From Bacillota bacterium (GTDB lineage: Bacteria; Bacillota; Clostridia; Lachnospirales; Lachnospiraceae), in the NCBI GenBank assembly GCA_023386315.1, contig JAEWJZ010000014.1, positions 67,001 to 131,000 of the forward strand: a stretch of 64,000 nucleotides of DNA, read 5' to 3'. A model generated the notes under the pieces. It was not told the origin of the DNA and searched no databases. It worked only from the letters and a program-made list of their open reading frames with translations. Of this stretch, positions 9,019 through 20,357 are shown in pieces; position 1 is the stretch's first letter, and every line of letters begins with the position of its first letter. The position numbers and the translations under genes were made by a program.

Positions 9019-9753
9019 TTACGCATTCTTATACGCACTACATACATCTGAGACTTCCCCAATCATTTTTACTTGCCCATGTTCAAGCCACATTGCATGT
9101 TTGCATAACTGTTCTATTTGACCAAGCGAATGTGATACGACTAGTACCGTAGTTCCTCCCGACATAAGCTCATTGATGCGTTGTTCGCACTTTTCCTGAA
9201 ACTTGAAATCACCAACACCAAGTATTTCATCGACTATCAGAATATCCGGTTTAGTGGAGGTGGCAATACTAAAACCGATTCTTGCAACCATGCCCGACGA
9301 ATAGTTTTTCATCGGGACATCGAGAAAGTCTTTCATTTCCGAAAATTCGACTATATCATCAAAATGTTCCTGAATATATTTCTTATTGAAGCCAAGCACA
9401 GCACCATTTAAAAAAATATTTTCCCTTGCAGTAAGCTCCATATCGAAACCTGCACCCAGTTCAATAAGCGGAGCGATTGAACCTCGCACAATAACTGAGC
9501 CATTTGTAGGGCTTAGTATCCCCGATATTATTTTCAAAAGTGTGCTCTTCCCTGCTCCGTTAAAACCTACTATCCCAAAAACATCGCCTTTCTCAACTTT
9601 AAATGTAACATTTTCTAATGCTTTAAACTCTTCAAACATCAATTTTCCTTTGACAAAACCAAGAAAATACTCTTTGAGGGAGCTTAACTTTTCCTTGCTC
9701 ATATTAAAGGTCACTCCAACATCAGAGCACTCCACAACATATTCCGTAATCAT
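9019..9753 (-). CDS. wzt: Polysaccharide ABC exporter ATP-binding subunit (Wzt-like, short form)
   Basis: This 244-residue ATPase powers export of lipid-linked polysaccharide with the permease encoded just upstream. Visible motifs are Walker A GFNGAGKST, the Wzt/TagH-typical block LIELGAGFDMELTARENI, the signature YSSGMVARIGFS and Walker B DILIVDEILGVGD. It stops shortly after the nucleotide-binding domain, so it lacks the C-terminal glycan-binding domain seen in the second Wzt of this window. Chain recognition is therefore probably of the non-reducing-end-independent type. The ATG is preceded by GGAGGT, 23 bases after the permease stop. The assignment to polysaccharide export is firm from motifs and neighbours. 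Confidence 0.93.
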   Translation of the reverse strand: MITEYVVECSDVGVTFNMSKEKLSSLKEYFLGFVKGKLMFEEFKALENVTFKVEKGDVFGIVGFNGAGKSTLLKIISGILSPTNGSVIVRGSIAPLIELGAGFDMELTARENIFLNGAVLGFNKKYIQEHFDDIVEFSEMKDFLDVPMKNYSSGMVARIGFSIATSTKPDILIVDEILGVGDFKFQEKCEQRINELMSGGTTVLVVSHSLGQIEQLCKHAMWLEHGQVKMIGEVSDVCSAYKNA

Positions 9754-9776
9754 CGGAAGAACACCTCCAGTCCCGT

Positions 9777-11114
9777 TTAAATATATAATATAAATTTGCG
9801 TTGCGTTTTCTTAAATATGACAAGCCCCACTGCAAATGCAGATAACGAAAACACAATACAGGTAATATTGGTCGCTAAATCGGGAACTGTATTATACATC
9901 ATAATCTTACGGAAATAATCAATATAATGGAACATCGGATTAAACACCAATACATTTCTGAACGATTGCGGCAGCATCTCCTGTGGATACATCACCGGAG
10001 TGAGATACATCCATGCTACTGTCCATATTCCATATAAATACCCAATATCGCGAAAGAACACGTTCACCGCTGCAAGTATCATACCAACGCCTGTACTGAA
10101 TACTAATACATAAAGCATAGGTATCCAAAATAGCAGTATGGTTGGCTTGAATGAAACGCCTAAAGCCAACATTACAATCAAGAGCGCAATAAAGGAAAAC
10201 AACATATTTACAAAGGCAAACAGGCATTTTTCCATAGGAAATATATACTTCGGAATATACACTTTCTTTATGAGACTGCTCGCCCCTAACACAGAAGTCA
10301 GTGCACCAGAAGTTGCATCACTCATTAATGTAAACATCAAAGAACCTGTTAAATAATACACAGGAAAATGCTCTGTCCGAACACGAAACAAATTATTGAA
10401 CACCGTCGTTATAATCGCAGCCATAAACAGTGGGTTGAGAACACTCCATAAAATTCCAAGAAACGAGCGCCGATATTTTAGAGTAAAATCCCTTTTAACC
10501 AATGATAATAACAGATAACCATATTTCTTGAAGTTTAATATATGCGCAAAATTTAAATTTTCCTTTATAATAAATATTTTACACAACCAAACCCAAATAC
10601 CACATAACAGTAAAAAAAGCACTATGTGCCGGAATCTTAACGGCATATGCTCATGCAGCTTCAACGATGTGATTTTAAAGCTAACATCCTTGGGAAAATG
10701 AATATGAAGTGTTTTAATTCTGATATTTTTCTTTTCTATTTTTAAAATGTTTCTGCCGTTTTTTATTTTAATGCCATCTTTGTTAATCTCCGTAAAGTCA
10801 AGACCATTTTCGGAGTAATTTGCAAAAATATAAGCTCCGCTTTCAGGCAAATTCTGAAGTTTTAACTCAATATAACGGAATGAATTTGAGACCTCGCCCC
10901 TGGCTATTAAGTCGTCAAACGACAAATACGAAAGATCTCCCGCTGTGTATAAAGAATCATTCTCCGTAAAGCCTACATACTTCGCACTATCGATAACATC
11001 TCTATTCTTAGCATTCGGCATATGCAAATCCAAAATAACAAATATCGCAAAGGCGATAAAGCAAATACCCACTAGACAGGTTGTAATAAAAGCGACAATA
11101 CGTTTAATTTTCAT
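9777..11114 (-). CDS. wzm: Polysaccharide ABC exporter permease (Wzm-like) with N-terminal extracytoplasmic domain
   Basis: The C-terminal 250 residues are an ABC-2 permease of the Wzm/TagG type (LVKRDFTLKYRRSFLGILWS followed by six hydrophobic segments). It forms the membrane channel for the polysaccharide together with the downstream ATPase. The protein is 445 residues against about 260 for ordinary Wzm because it carries an extra N-terminal module: one membrane segment (about 7-29), roughly 130 residues predicted outside the membrane with beta-rich character, and a second segment (about 162-185). The extension resembles no domain that I can name. It could bind the exported glycan or a wall-attachment partner. 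The upstream 280 bases carry nested inverted repeats but no clear consensus promoter. Confidence 0.88.
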   Translation of the reverse strand: MKIKRIVAFITTCLVGICFIAFAIFVILDLHMPNAKNRDVIDSAKYVGFTENDSLYTAGDLSYLSFDDLIARGEVSNSFRYIELKLQNLPESGAYIFANYSENGLDFTEINKDGIKIKNGRNILKIEKKNIRIKTLHIHFPKDVSFKITSLKLHEHMPLRFRHIVLFLLLCGIWVWLCKIFIIKENLNFAHILNFKKYGYLLLSLVKRDFTLKYRRSFLGILWSVLNPLFMAAIITTVFNNLFRVRTEHFPVYYLTGSLMFTLMSDATSGALTSVLGASSLIKKVYIPKYIFPMEKCLFAFVNMLFSFIALLIVMLALGVSFKPTILLFWIPMLYVLVFSTGVGMILAAVNVFFRDIGYLYGIWTVAWMYLTPVMYPQEMLPQSFRNVLVFNPMFHYIDYFRKIMMYNTVPDLATNITCIVFSLSAFAVGLVIFKKTQRKFILYI

Positions 11115-11147
11115 AAATTAATTTCCTTTTCCTTTTCCTTATGCCGC

Positions 11148-11211
11148 AACGCATACCTGACGGTCACTATAATGCAACACTCGCATTATAACCCACATCT
11201 CGGTATGCGTT
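11148..11211. repeat. Nested inverted repeats upstream of wzm
   Basis: An outer 10-bp pair, AACGCATACC (11148-11157) and GGTATGCGTT (11202-11211), encloses an inner 7-bp pair, ATAATGC (11169-11175) and GCATTAT (11183-11189). The block lies in the 279-base gene-free gap 11115-11393 between gmd and wzm. It could be a folded leader, an operator or the remains of a small mobile element. Nothing else was recognised in the gap. Confidence 0.55.
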
Positions 11212-11393
11212 ATATGTCATCAACACAGTCGATGTTCCCTGGCAGATTTTGAGCTACTCGACATTCGATATATTAGTAACAGTTCGTTAAGCCCGTAAGA
11301 AATGTTAACTTTTCTGATAATGCGAATCCAGGTAGAGAACTCAAATCAAACGTTTTTCACTTCTAATCTAGAATCACCTAATAATACGTTATT

Positions 11394-13503
<2,110 letters not shown>

Positions 13504-13554
13504 AGTAATTACCTCACAACTTTCCTAACATTGTCAATTATTTATTTAATATAA

Positions 13555-13583
13555 ATTATACGTTTAAATATGCCTTTTGGCAA
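13555..13583 (-). promoter_or_regulatory. Predicted sigma-A promoter for manC-gmd
   Basis: On the minus strand TTGCCA (13578-13583) and TATAAT (13555-13560) are separated by 17 bases. It lies between the rmd stop and the manC start, so it would be an internal promoter of the polysaccharide locus. Confidence 0.65.
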
Positions 13584-13590
13584 TATGAAA

Positions 13591-14520
13591 TCAAATACAT
13601 TTTTTGTCTGACTCATTGCAATAATTATGATACATACTATCTAAAATATCATATATACTATTGCCGTTATATTTATGTTCTCCAAGAAATTCAAGCATCC
13701 TTTCATTTGATCCAACCAATCTCCAAACTTCATTTTTCCTGACAAGACTGTTTTCTATCTGTATCTCTGGTGTATAACCAGAGATCTCTTTCAACATATC
13801 AATAATATTAGTCCCGCTGGTCGCAACTCCAGAACAGATATTAAGTTTATCAATTTCAATCTTTGATCTCGTTAACAATTCCACAAGCACATTAACGCAG
13901 TATTCTACATTGACATAATCTCTTTCGGAACCAATATTTCCCAACTTAATTGATTCCTGCCGACTTGCAAAAGAGCGTACCAATTTGGGTAAAAAGAAAT
14001 TCTGGTTCTGACCATATCCTACTATATTAAATGGACGAACAATTTTAATATCCATTTTATCTGTATACTGCCTGCTCATATACTCCATCACCATTTTACT
14101 GTAGGAATAGTGATTTACCGGATCATACGGCATATTTTCATAATAATACAGGTCTTTTTGATTTCCGTAAATACCTGCTGTACTAACCAAAACAACTCTT
14201 GTCCCTGAATCGCAGGTATTGTATATCGCTTCCAACAAATTCTCTGTGACACTTATATTAGTATTGTATATTTCCGATATATTCCCAAATGTAACTGCAG
14301 CTATAGCTGCCAAATGAAGAACAGCATCAGGTCTATATTCTTCAATCACTTTCATTAATTCTTCCCTATTGCTGAGGTCTGCTAACACAGCTTTAGAATT
14401 CTTCTGTAAATCAGACTCTTTTCTAACAATAGCCAGGTAATCATTCCCTCTTGCCAGTATTTCTTTACAGCAATATCTCCCGATAAATCCAGTAGCACCA
14501 GTTATCAATATCTTCTTCAC
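13591..14520 (-). CDS. rmd: NAD(P)-dependent sugar reductase/epimerase, probable GDP-6-deoxy-D-mannose reductase
   Basis: This 309-residue extended short-chain dehydrogenase has the Rossmann motif ITGATGFIGRYCCKEIL, the VSTAGIYGNQ strand, catalytic Tyr-x3-Lys in HYSYSKMVMEY, and RPFNIVGYGQNQNFFLPKLV near the substrate pocket. These features and its placement directly before manC and gmd fit Rmd, which reduces GDP-4-keto-6-deoxymannose to GDP-D-rhamnose. A GDP-fucose synthase (Fcl) would be expected to look different around the active site, and other NDP-sugar epimerases cannot be fully excluded. The gene follows the broken wzt copy by about 15 bases. Confidence 0.75.
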   Translation of the reverse strand: MKKILITGATGFIGRYCCKEILARGNDYLAIVRKESDLQKNSKAVLADLSNREELMKVIEEYRPDAVLHLAAIAAVTFGNISEIYNTNISVTENLLEAIYNTCDSGTRVVLVSTAGIYGNQKDLYYYENMPYDPVNHYSYSKMVMEYMSRQYTDKMDIKIVRPFNIVGYGQNQNFFLPKLVRSFASRQESIKLGNIGSERDYVNVEYCVNVLVELLTRSKIEIDKLNICSGVATSGTNIIDMLKEISGYTPEIQIENSLVRKNEVWRLVGSNERMLEFLGEHKYNGNSIYDILDSMYHNYCNESDKKCI

Positions 14521-14535
14521 AATGTCACTTCCATT

Positions 14536-15256
14536 CTACTTATTCTGCATGTATTCCAGATACATCTTATGAACTTCTTTTGGTTCTCCTTTCATCTGGA
14601 TTAACCCTTCTTTAATCCAGATCGACTCCTCACATATCTCTTCAATCTGATTTAAAGAATGAGATACAATTACAATTGTCGTACCATTTCGCTTTATTTC
14701 CTTTAATCTCTAAAAGCATTTATTCTGAAAAGCAGCATCCCCTACGGTCAATATTTCATCAATCAACAAAATATCTGCATCTACGTGGATGGCTACAGAA
14801 AACGCCAGACGCATATACATCCCCGAATAATAGGTCCGGATGGGGTTATCAATATGATCCCCCAACTCAGAAAACTCTATAATCGATTCAAATTTCTGAT
14901 TTATTTCTGTTCTTGATAAACCAAAAATGGATGCATTAATATAGATATTCTCTTTGCCACTCATGTCAGGATGAAACCCGGCTCCTAATTCAATTAAGCT
15001 GGATACTCTCCCAAGCATTTCTATCTTTCCACTATCGGGATACATGATTTTAGTCAATAATTTTAATGTAGTACTTTTACCGCAGCCATTCTGTCCAATA
15101 AGACCAATACCCGTACCCTTTTTAACTGTAAAGCTAATTCCCTTTAGTACTTCTCTCCTTTCGTATTTTCTTCGATTACGAAATAATACCTTTTCTTTTA
15201 ATGTAGACCCTTTATCTAGATAAACTTTAAATACTATATTTTTTTATTTTTTTCAT
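14536..15256 (-). pseudogene. Broken ABC exporter ATPase (Wzt-like)
   Basis: The coding sequence is recognisable through its whole length but interrupted. The ATPase core has Walker A GQNGCGKST, LIELGAGFHPDMSGKENIYI, signature YYSGMYMRLAF and Walker B DILLIDEILTVGD. An in-frame TAG at about 14709 follows the NKCF residues; beyond it RLKEIKRNGTTIVIVSHSLN continues in the same frame to a stop at 14536-14538, so a sense codon (probably CAG) has mutated. At the 5' end the ATG at 15256 is out of frame with the core because of an A-tract, and the usual N-terminal strand is missing. No partner permease adjoins it. A sequencing error could explain one lesion but hardly both. Confidence 0.8.
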
Positions 15257-15274
15257 TTAGATTATACCTCTATT

Positions 15275-16423
15275 TTATTGCATATTTTCATAGACTGATC
15301 GCAACCGCTCTGCAGAACCTTTCCATGTAAATTCTTTTGCTCTTTTAAGACCTTTTTCTATTAATCGCTTTCTTTGCTCTGAATTATTAATAATCTCAAA
15401 CATAGCCTCGCTTAGATCTTCAGCAGCGAAGGGATCAATCAGGTACCCGGCATCCTGCACCACTTCAGGAAGGGAGGATACGTTAGATGTTATGATAGGT
15501 ACTCCGCATGCCATAGCTTCTAATGGAGGCATGCCAAACCCCTCATAAATCGAAGGAAAGACAAAGGCTAAAGCCCCCTTTAATAGAGTAACTGCCTCTT
15601 CAGCTTCTATATATCCTGTAAATATAACATTTTCATTTATTTTATAGTCATTGACCTTTTTGTACACATTGTCATAATTCCAGCCATTTTTACCCGCAAT
15701 AACTAACTTGGGTATCAGTGTGTCACGCTTATGTAAAGCTGCATATGCATCTATTAACCTTTCAATATTCTTCCTTGGTTCTAATGTTCCCAAATATAAA
15801 AAATAATCCTGGTCTATATTAAATTTTTTCTTAATGACCGTAAGTTCATTCAAATCAATAATATTATTGTAAATACTATGATCTACAGCACAAGGTACGA
15901 CAGCAATCTTTTCACTGGGAATGCCCAGATATTTAATTATTTCCTGCTTACTAAACTCCGAGATGGTTATAATTCGGTCAGCGCGTCTGCACGACTCCGC
16001 CAGGTTCTCGTTCAGCATTCTTAAAGTTTTCTCTCCAATAGTTTCAGGATATACTTTATATGCCATATCATAGACATATAATGCCGTTTTTCCTTTAACT
16101 CCCGGTGGAAGTACATAATTGAAAAATTGGGTAACATCTGCCTCTTCACGAAAAAACAATTTATATGGAAGGCGCAAATAACGATTTAATCTATTATATA
16201 ATATACTATGAAACCATTTACATTTATTTATATTTACTTTATGATTTGATAAATAATGGTCAATTACTTCTTCTCTTTTATTTTCTTCTAACATTCTAAA
16301 ATAATTTAATACAATATCATCAGTTCCAAGTTGTATATAATTACTTATAATAGCTTCTGAATTTCTTCCTATTCCAGTCTTTTGCCTTTCAAACAATATT
16401 TGAGAATCAAACGCTATCTTCAA
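15275..16423 (-). CDS. GT4 glycosyltransferase (paralogue A)
   Basis: This is a 382-residue GT-B enzyme of family GT4. The C-terminal lobe shows FLYLGTLEPRKNIERLIDAY, VIAGKNGWNYDNVYKK, IFTGYIEAEEAVTLLKGA and the donor-site block SIYEGFGMPPLEAMACGVPI with the E-x7-E pair. It is a close paralogue of the gene at 17587-18738; both open with MKIAF and share the TRFFNY/PPGVKGK-like N-terminal segments. Such twins in GDP-mannose/GDP-rhamnose loci usually form successive linkages of the same sugar. It follows the second GT4 gene by about ten bases. Donor probably GDP-D-rhamnose or GDP-mannose (inference from neighbours). Confidence 0.9.
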   Translation of the reverse strand: MKIAFDSQILFERQKTGIGRNSEAIISNYIQLGTDDIVLNYFRMLEENKREEVIDHYLSNHKVNINKCKWFHSILYNRLNRYLRLPYKLFFREEADVTQFFNYVLPPGVKGKTALYVYDMAYKVYPETIGEKTLRMLNENLAESCRRADRIITISEFSKQEIIKYLGIPSEKIAVVPCAVDHSIYNNIIDLNELTVIKKKFNIDQDYFLYLGTLEPRKNIERLIDAYAALHKRDTLIPKLVIAGKNGWNYDNVYKKVNDYKINENVIFTGYIEAEEAVTLLKGALAFVFPSIYEGFGMPPLEAMACGVPIITSNVSSLPEVVQDAGYLIDPFAAEDLSEAMFEIINNSEQRKRLIEKGLKRAKEFTWKGSAERLRSVYENMQ

Positions 16424-16433
16424 ATTTTCTCTC

Positions 16434-17576
16434 CTATTCTTTATTTTTAGCCAATTGGCAATAGATATGTTCTATATTTTCAAGCATATCCTTGGTAGTG
16501 AATTGTGCTTTCACTCTCTGTCGACCGTTTTTTCCCATAGTTATCCGGGCATCTTCATGATCTACCAACCACTGCATAGCCTTTGCCAACTCTTCAGGTG
16601 ATCCGGGTTCAACAGTTAGACCAGTCTCTTTATCAAGGCTTACATAAGGAACACCACTTGGTAATTTTGTATTTATAACAGGTTTTTGAAAAACCATCGC
16701 TTCTAATTGCACAAGACCAAATGCTTCACTTTTAACTATAGACGGTAATACAAGTGCATCACAATCACAAATACATTGGATCATCTCATCATCAGTTATC
16801 GCTCCGCGAAACATGACCTTTTCAGCAATACCCAAATCTATGGCTTTTTGCTTCAGCTTTTCTTCCAGAGGACCTGTACCCACTAAACAAAGTTCAGCAT
16901 TTTTTACTTTCGAAAACGCTTCAATTAGAACTTCACACCCTTTATAATATACCAGTCTGCCTATAAACAAAAATTTAACAGATTTCGATAAATCTTCATT
17001 ATTCAGTTCCTTACAGGACAGATATTCATCAGCCAACTGTTCAATACGCGGTTCGACACCATATGGCACTATTTTACATTTGTGACGATATTCAGGCAGG
17101 TAATCGGATCCATCTATATGGCCCTGGGTTGCAACCAGTATTAGATCTGCTCTTTTTAAAAATTTTTTCATCAAGGGTTTATAAAATTTCATCATTTTTT
17201 TTTGTCTAACAATGTCGCTATGCCATGAAACAATTATTTTGCCTTTATAATTTGATATAAGGCAGGCCAAATCTGCGAGAGGAAAAGGGAGATGAACATG
17301 TACAATATCCGCTTTTTTAGACATTTTTCTAAATTTTAATAAAAAAGATAATGAAATAGGAAGAGATAATAACATCCCGGCACTACCAGCCCTTATAACT
17401 TCTACACCATTAATCAACTCTTTCGTACCAAAACCTTTTTCTCTGCATACTAACACTTTAACATCCATTTTTTGATGTAGACCTTCAGCTATCTGCTGTA
17501 CTAAACGTTCAATTCCACCAGTCACTGGATAATAAAGCTTATTTACCTCTAAAACTCTGATTTTTTTATCCGACAT
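16434..17576 (-). CDS. GT4 glycosyltransferase
   Basis: A GT-B, family GT4 enzyme. The N-terminal lobe begins VLEVNKLYYPVTGGIERLVQ, the glycine-rich acceptor-side loop of mannosyl/rhamnosyl GT4 enzymes. The C-terminal lobe has FLFIGRLVYYKGCEVLIEAF, LVGTGPLEEKLKQKA and the E-x7-E block near KSEAFGLVQLEAM. The start at 17576 (MSDKKIRV) is preferred because the in-frame ATG at 17633 would overlap the preceding gene by 47 bases; the site before 17576 (GGTGATGAG) is weak, so translation is probably coupled to the upstream gene. It sits in a run of three GT4 genes in the polysaccharide locus. Confidence 0.88.
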   Translation of the reverse strand: MSDKKIRVLEVNKLYYPVTGGIERLVQQIAEGLHQKMDVKVLVCREKGFGTKELINGVEVIRAGSAGMLLSLPISLSFLLKFRKMSKKADIVHVHLPFPLADLACLISNYKGKIIVSWHSDIVRQKKMMKFYKPLMKKFLKRADLILVATQGHIDGSDYLPEYRHKCKIVPYGVEPRIEQLADEYLSCKELNNEDLSKSVKFLFIGRLVYYKGCEVLIEAFSKVKNAELCLVGTGPLEEKLKQKAIDLGIAEKVMFRGAITDDEMIQCICDCDALVLPSIVKSEAFGLVQLEAMVFQKPVINTKLPSGVPYVSLDKETGLTVEPGSPEELAKAMQWLVDHEDARITMGKNGRQRVKAQFTTKDMLENIEHIYCQLAKNKE

Positions 17577-17586
17577 CTCATCACCA

Positions 17587-18738
17587 TTATAATAATTCTT
17601 CATAGACTTTAGTAAGTATTGAAGCAGCTTCACGCCAAGTATATTTTCCTACATGATCAAAGCCTTTCAAACGATATTCATTTAATGTATTTTCTTCAAA
17701 CATGAATTTCTCAATAGCTTTTGTGATTTCAGATGAGTCCAGTGGATTTACTTTTAAAGCAGCTTCACCGCTTATTTCATTAAGGGAGGTTGTATTGGAA
17801 GTAATCACCGGCGTACCACAAGACATCGCTTCAATTACTGGCATACCGAATCCTTCATATAAACTAGGGAATATAAAGCATCTTGCTCCACTCATCAAAA
17901 TAGGTGCTTCTGATTCTGATACATATCCAGTAAATATGACTTTATCTTCAATATGTAATTGTTTCACCTTTTCAAAAATAGAGTCGTACATCCAACCTTT
18001 TTTCCCTGCCAAAACCAGACAAGGAATTTCTATAGTTTTATTTCTCTCTATAAAATTACTGTATGCTTCTATAATTCTTTCAATATTTTTCCTTGGTTCT
18101 AATGTACCTAAATATAAAAAATAATCTCCTTTAATTTCATACTTCTCCTTGACTGAAAGTATTTGATCGTTTTTATATTCACTATGAAATAAATCAGTGT
18201 CAACTCCCATTGGCATAACAACGATTTTTTCTTTAGGTATTTTCAAATATCTAATTATTTCCGATTTGCTGAATTCAGAAATGGTGATTATTCGGTCAGC
18301 CCTTTTACACGATTTTTTGACTGTTAATTCTAACCATATTCTAGTTTTTTTACGAACTGTCTCCGGAATTGATTTATATGCCATATCATAAATTATAGTT
18401 ACTTTTTTCCCATTGACCCCAGGAGGTACGGAATAATTAAAAAATTGTGTAATATCAGCTTTTTTTCCAAAAAATCCTGAGTATCTGATGGGTATTATAT
18501 TCCACAATAATTTATATAGCACATCATTAAAATAACGACACCTATTATCTATACAACCACTCGTTCTGTATTTATCGAGTAAAAAAAGCTTTTCTCTAGC
18601 TCTTTTAGTTTCAAAATAATTAAGTTGATATGAATTGTTAGTATTTTTTGATATTTCTTTAATGAGATTATCTGCACACCAGGCAATCCCTGTCTTATCC
18701 CCTTTTAAAAACAATTGAACATCAAATGCTATTTTCAT
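17587..18738 (-). CDS. GT4 glycosyltransferase (paralogue B)
   Basis: This 383-residue GT4 enzyme has the same architecture as the gene at 15275-16423 and obviously related segments (FFGKKADITQFFNYSVPPGV, RADRIITISEFSKSEIIRYL, YFLYLGTLEPRKNIERIIEA, SLYEGFGMPVIEAMSCGTPV). The duplication within one locus suggests a polymer with two similar linkages. Its ATG overlaps the stop of the upstream sugar-phosphate transferase by four bases, so this is likely the first or second transferase acting after initiation. Confidence 0.9.
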   Translation of the reverse strand: MKIAFDVQLFLKGDKTGIAWCADNLIKEISKNTNNSYQLNYFETKRAREKLFLLDKYRTSGCIDNRCRYFNDVLYKLLWNIIPIRYSGFFGKKADITQFFNYSVPPGVNGKKVTIIYDMAYKSIPETVRKKTRIWLELTVKKSCKRADRIITISEFSKSEIIRYLKIPKEKIVVMPMGVDTDLFHSEYKNDQILSVKEKYEIKGDYFLYLGTLEPRKNIERIIEAYSNFIERNKTIEIPCLVLAGKKGWMYDSIFEKVKQLHIEDKVIFTGYVSESEAPILMSGARCFIFPSLYEGFGMPVIEAMSCGTPVITSNTTSLNEISGEAALKVNPLDSSEITKAIEKFMFEENTLNEYRLKGFDHVGKYTWREAASILTKVYEELL

Positions 18739-20075
18739 AAATCCTGATGTACTCCTTCTGTTGATTCTTTCATAAACAATATTTTAGGTGTCATTAAAAA
18801 CAATTTCAGATCAAGCAGAAACGAATAATTTCTAATATATGTTAAATCTAATTTCAATTTATCATATGATGTAGTATTATACTTCCCATAAATTTGAGCA
18901 TACCCAGTTAAACCAGCTTTAACCTTTGTTCTATATGAAAACTCAGGAATTTCTTCCAGAATTTTTTCAGCTAATTCTGGTCTTTCAGGACGAGGACCCA
19001 CAAATGACATATCTCCCTTTAATATGTTGAATAATTGAGGCAATTCATCTAACCTGGTTCTCCGAAGTATATGCCCAACAGGTAATATCCTGCAGTCTCC
19101 TTCAGCCGCCAGCCGTGCAACTCCATCTTTTTCCGCCTCTTGAATCATTGTACGAAATTTGTATATTACAAAACTTTTGTTGTCCTTCGTTATTCTGACC
19201 TGGTTAAAAAAAACAGGACCAGGATCTGTCAGCTTAATGCATAGACTTATAATTATAAATAGAGGACTCGTTATGATTATACCAATTAAAGATATAAGAA
19301 TATCGAACAATCGCTTTATAAACTGCTGTTCAATTGTTAACCCTTCATTTCTAGACAGCAACAAGGGAGAATCAAACAAATTAAATTCTATTGAGCTTTT
19401 AAGTATAATATCAGAAATTTTAGGAACGCTGTAGGTTCGAATGGAATTAGCATAACAATACTTTAATATTAGATTTCTTTCATGACTATTTATATCACCA
19501 ATTATTATTCCGTCATAATTGGTAATTTCTCCAAATATATATAATACTCCAGAGTCTATATCTACTATTTTACAAATCTCATATTTATCCTCCCTTGAGT
19601 TTATTTTATCTGCAAGATGATAATCAGACCGCTTACCGGAAACCAAAAGCATTTTTCTGGGTGGAAATAATCTGCTATATATCCATTGATAAATTAATGT
19701 CCAAAGAATTATAACGAGAAAATCTTGTGATGTCATCCTTATAAGTTGTAATGGGCTCAAAAAATGTTTGTCTAGAGCTGCTATTTGCAGGTATGTAAAT
19801 ATATTGGTAAATACAACTGCAAGCATTTGCGAATATATTAAATTTACTTTTTTTAAATATCCAACTTTGAATCCTCCATAAGTATTCATAAATAAAATAA
19901 GAATAACTCCGTACAGAAAAATCATCATCCAATTTCCTCTTCTGAAAAAGGGGAATTCTATTATCTTATTATAATAATTGTTCCATGTCCAACTATATAA
20001 ATAAATCAACATCGAAGTTATTCCCAATGTAAATATTAATTTTATTAGACGTTTATACTTTTCATCGACCTTCAT
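18735..20075 (-). CDS. Initiating polyprenyl-phosphate sugar-1-phosphate transferase (WbaP/EpsE type)
   Basis: This 446-residue polytopic membrane enzyme starts the polysaccharide on undecaprenyl phosphate. About five N-terminal membrane segments (1-150) and a degenerate CoA-binding-like fold precede the catalytic bacterial sugar transferase domain from about residue 250. The latter contains the membrane-embedded helix RLFDILISLIGIIITSPLF, the P-x-F-F-x-Q segment, YKFRTM, RRTRLDELPQLFNILKGDMS and FVGPRPERPE. It is the first gene after a good promoter and a terminator, so it opens the transcription unit. The sugar added (glucose, galactose or an N-acetylhexosamine) cannot be told. Confidence 0.93.
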   Translation of the reverse strand: MKVDEKYKRLIKLIFTLGITSMLIYLYSWTWNNYYNKIIEFPFFRRGNWMMIFLYGVILILFMNTYGGFKVGYLKKVNLIYSQMLAVVFTNIFTYLQIAALDKHFLSPLQLIRMTSQDFLVIILWTLIYQWIYSRLFPPRKMLLVSGKRSDYHLADKINSREDKYEICKIVDIDSGVLYIFGEITNYDGIIIGDINSHERNLILKYCYANSIRTYSVPKISDIILKSSIEFNLFDSPLLLSRNEGLTIEQQFIKRLFDILISLIGIIITSPLFIIISLCIKLTDPGPVFFNQVRITKDNKSFVIYKFRTMIQEAEKDGVARLAAEGDCRILPVGHILRRTRLDELPQLFNILKGDMSFVGPRPERPELAEKILEEIPEFSYRTKVKAGLTGYAQIYGKYNTTSYDKLKLDLTYIRNYSFLLDLKLFLMTPKILFMKESTEGVHQDL

Positions 20076-20203
20076 ATTATTAACACCTTTTTATCTGTAT
20101 TAGTCAAAACTGGAAATTAATAATAATGTTCCAATATGATTTATTAACCGTTACATCGCTTATCAGTAGGAATAGTATTCTCTGTAATTATTCAAGCCAT
20201 ATT

Positions 20204-20233
20204 AGTATACCATATAAGTTGTTGTAAGTACAA
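20204..20233 (-). promoter_or_regulatory. Predicted extended -10 promoter of the polysaccharide operon
   Basis: On the minus strand TTGTAC (20228-20233) and TATACT (20204-20209) are 18 bases apart, and TGG directly before TATACT makes an extended -10. It reads into the sugar-phosphate transferase gene with a leader of about 120 bases. The rest of the 282-base gap holds only the terminator at 20291-20353. Confidence 0.65.
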
Positions 20234-20290
20234 TCTTCTTCATTACAAAAAGCACTGTTAATATTTAAGAATTTATGAATATTTTACCTT

Positions 20291-20353
20291 AAAAAAACAC
20301 TCTGTCTTACCAAGATATTTAATACCATTTCCTGGTCAGATGAAGTGTTTTTT
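20291..20353 (-). terminator. Rho-independent terminator after the O-antigen-ligase-like gene
   Basis: On the minus strand AAAAAACACT (20344-20353) pairs with AGTGTTTTTT (20292-20301), and the inner bases ACCA/TGGT extend the stem. The 3' arm ends in a T run. It separates the ligase-like gene from the following polysaccharide operon. Confidence 0.7.
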
Positions 20354-20357
20354 AATA

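Noticed and set aside
14710..15057. 115-residue stand-alone ATP-binding protein
   Set aside because: Homologous coding sequence continues in frame on both sides: Walker A lies upstream of the ATG and the H-loop beyond the TAG, so it is part of a pseudogene.
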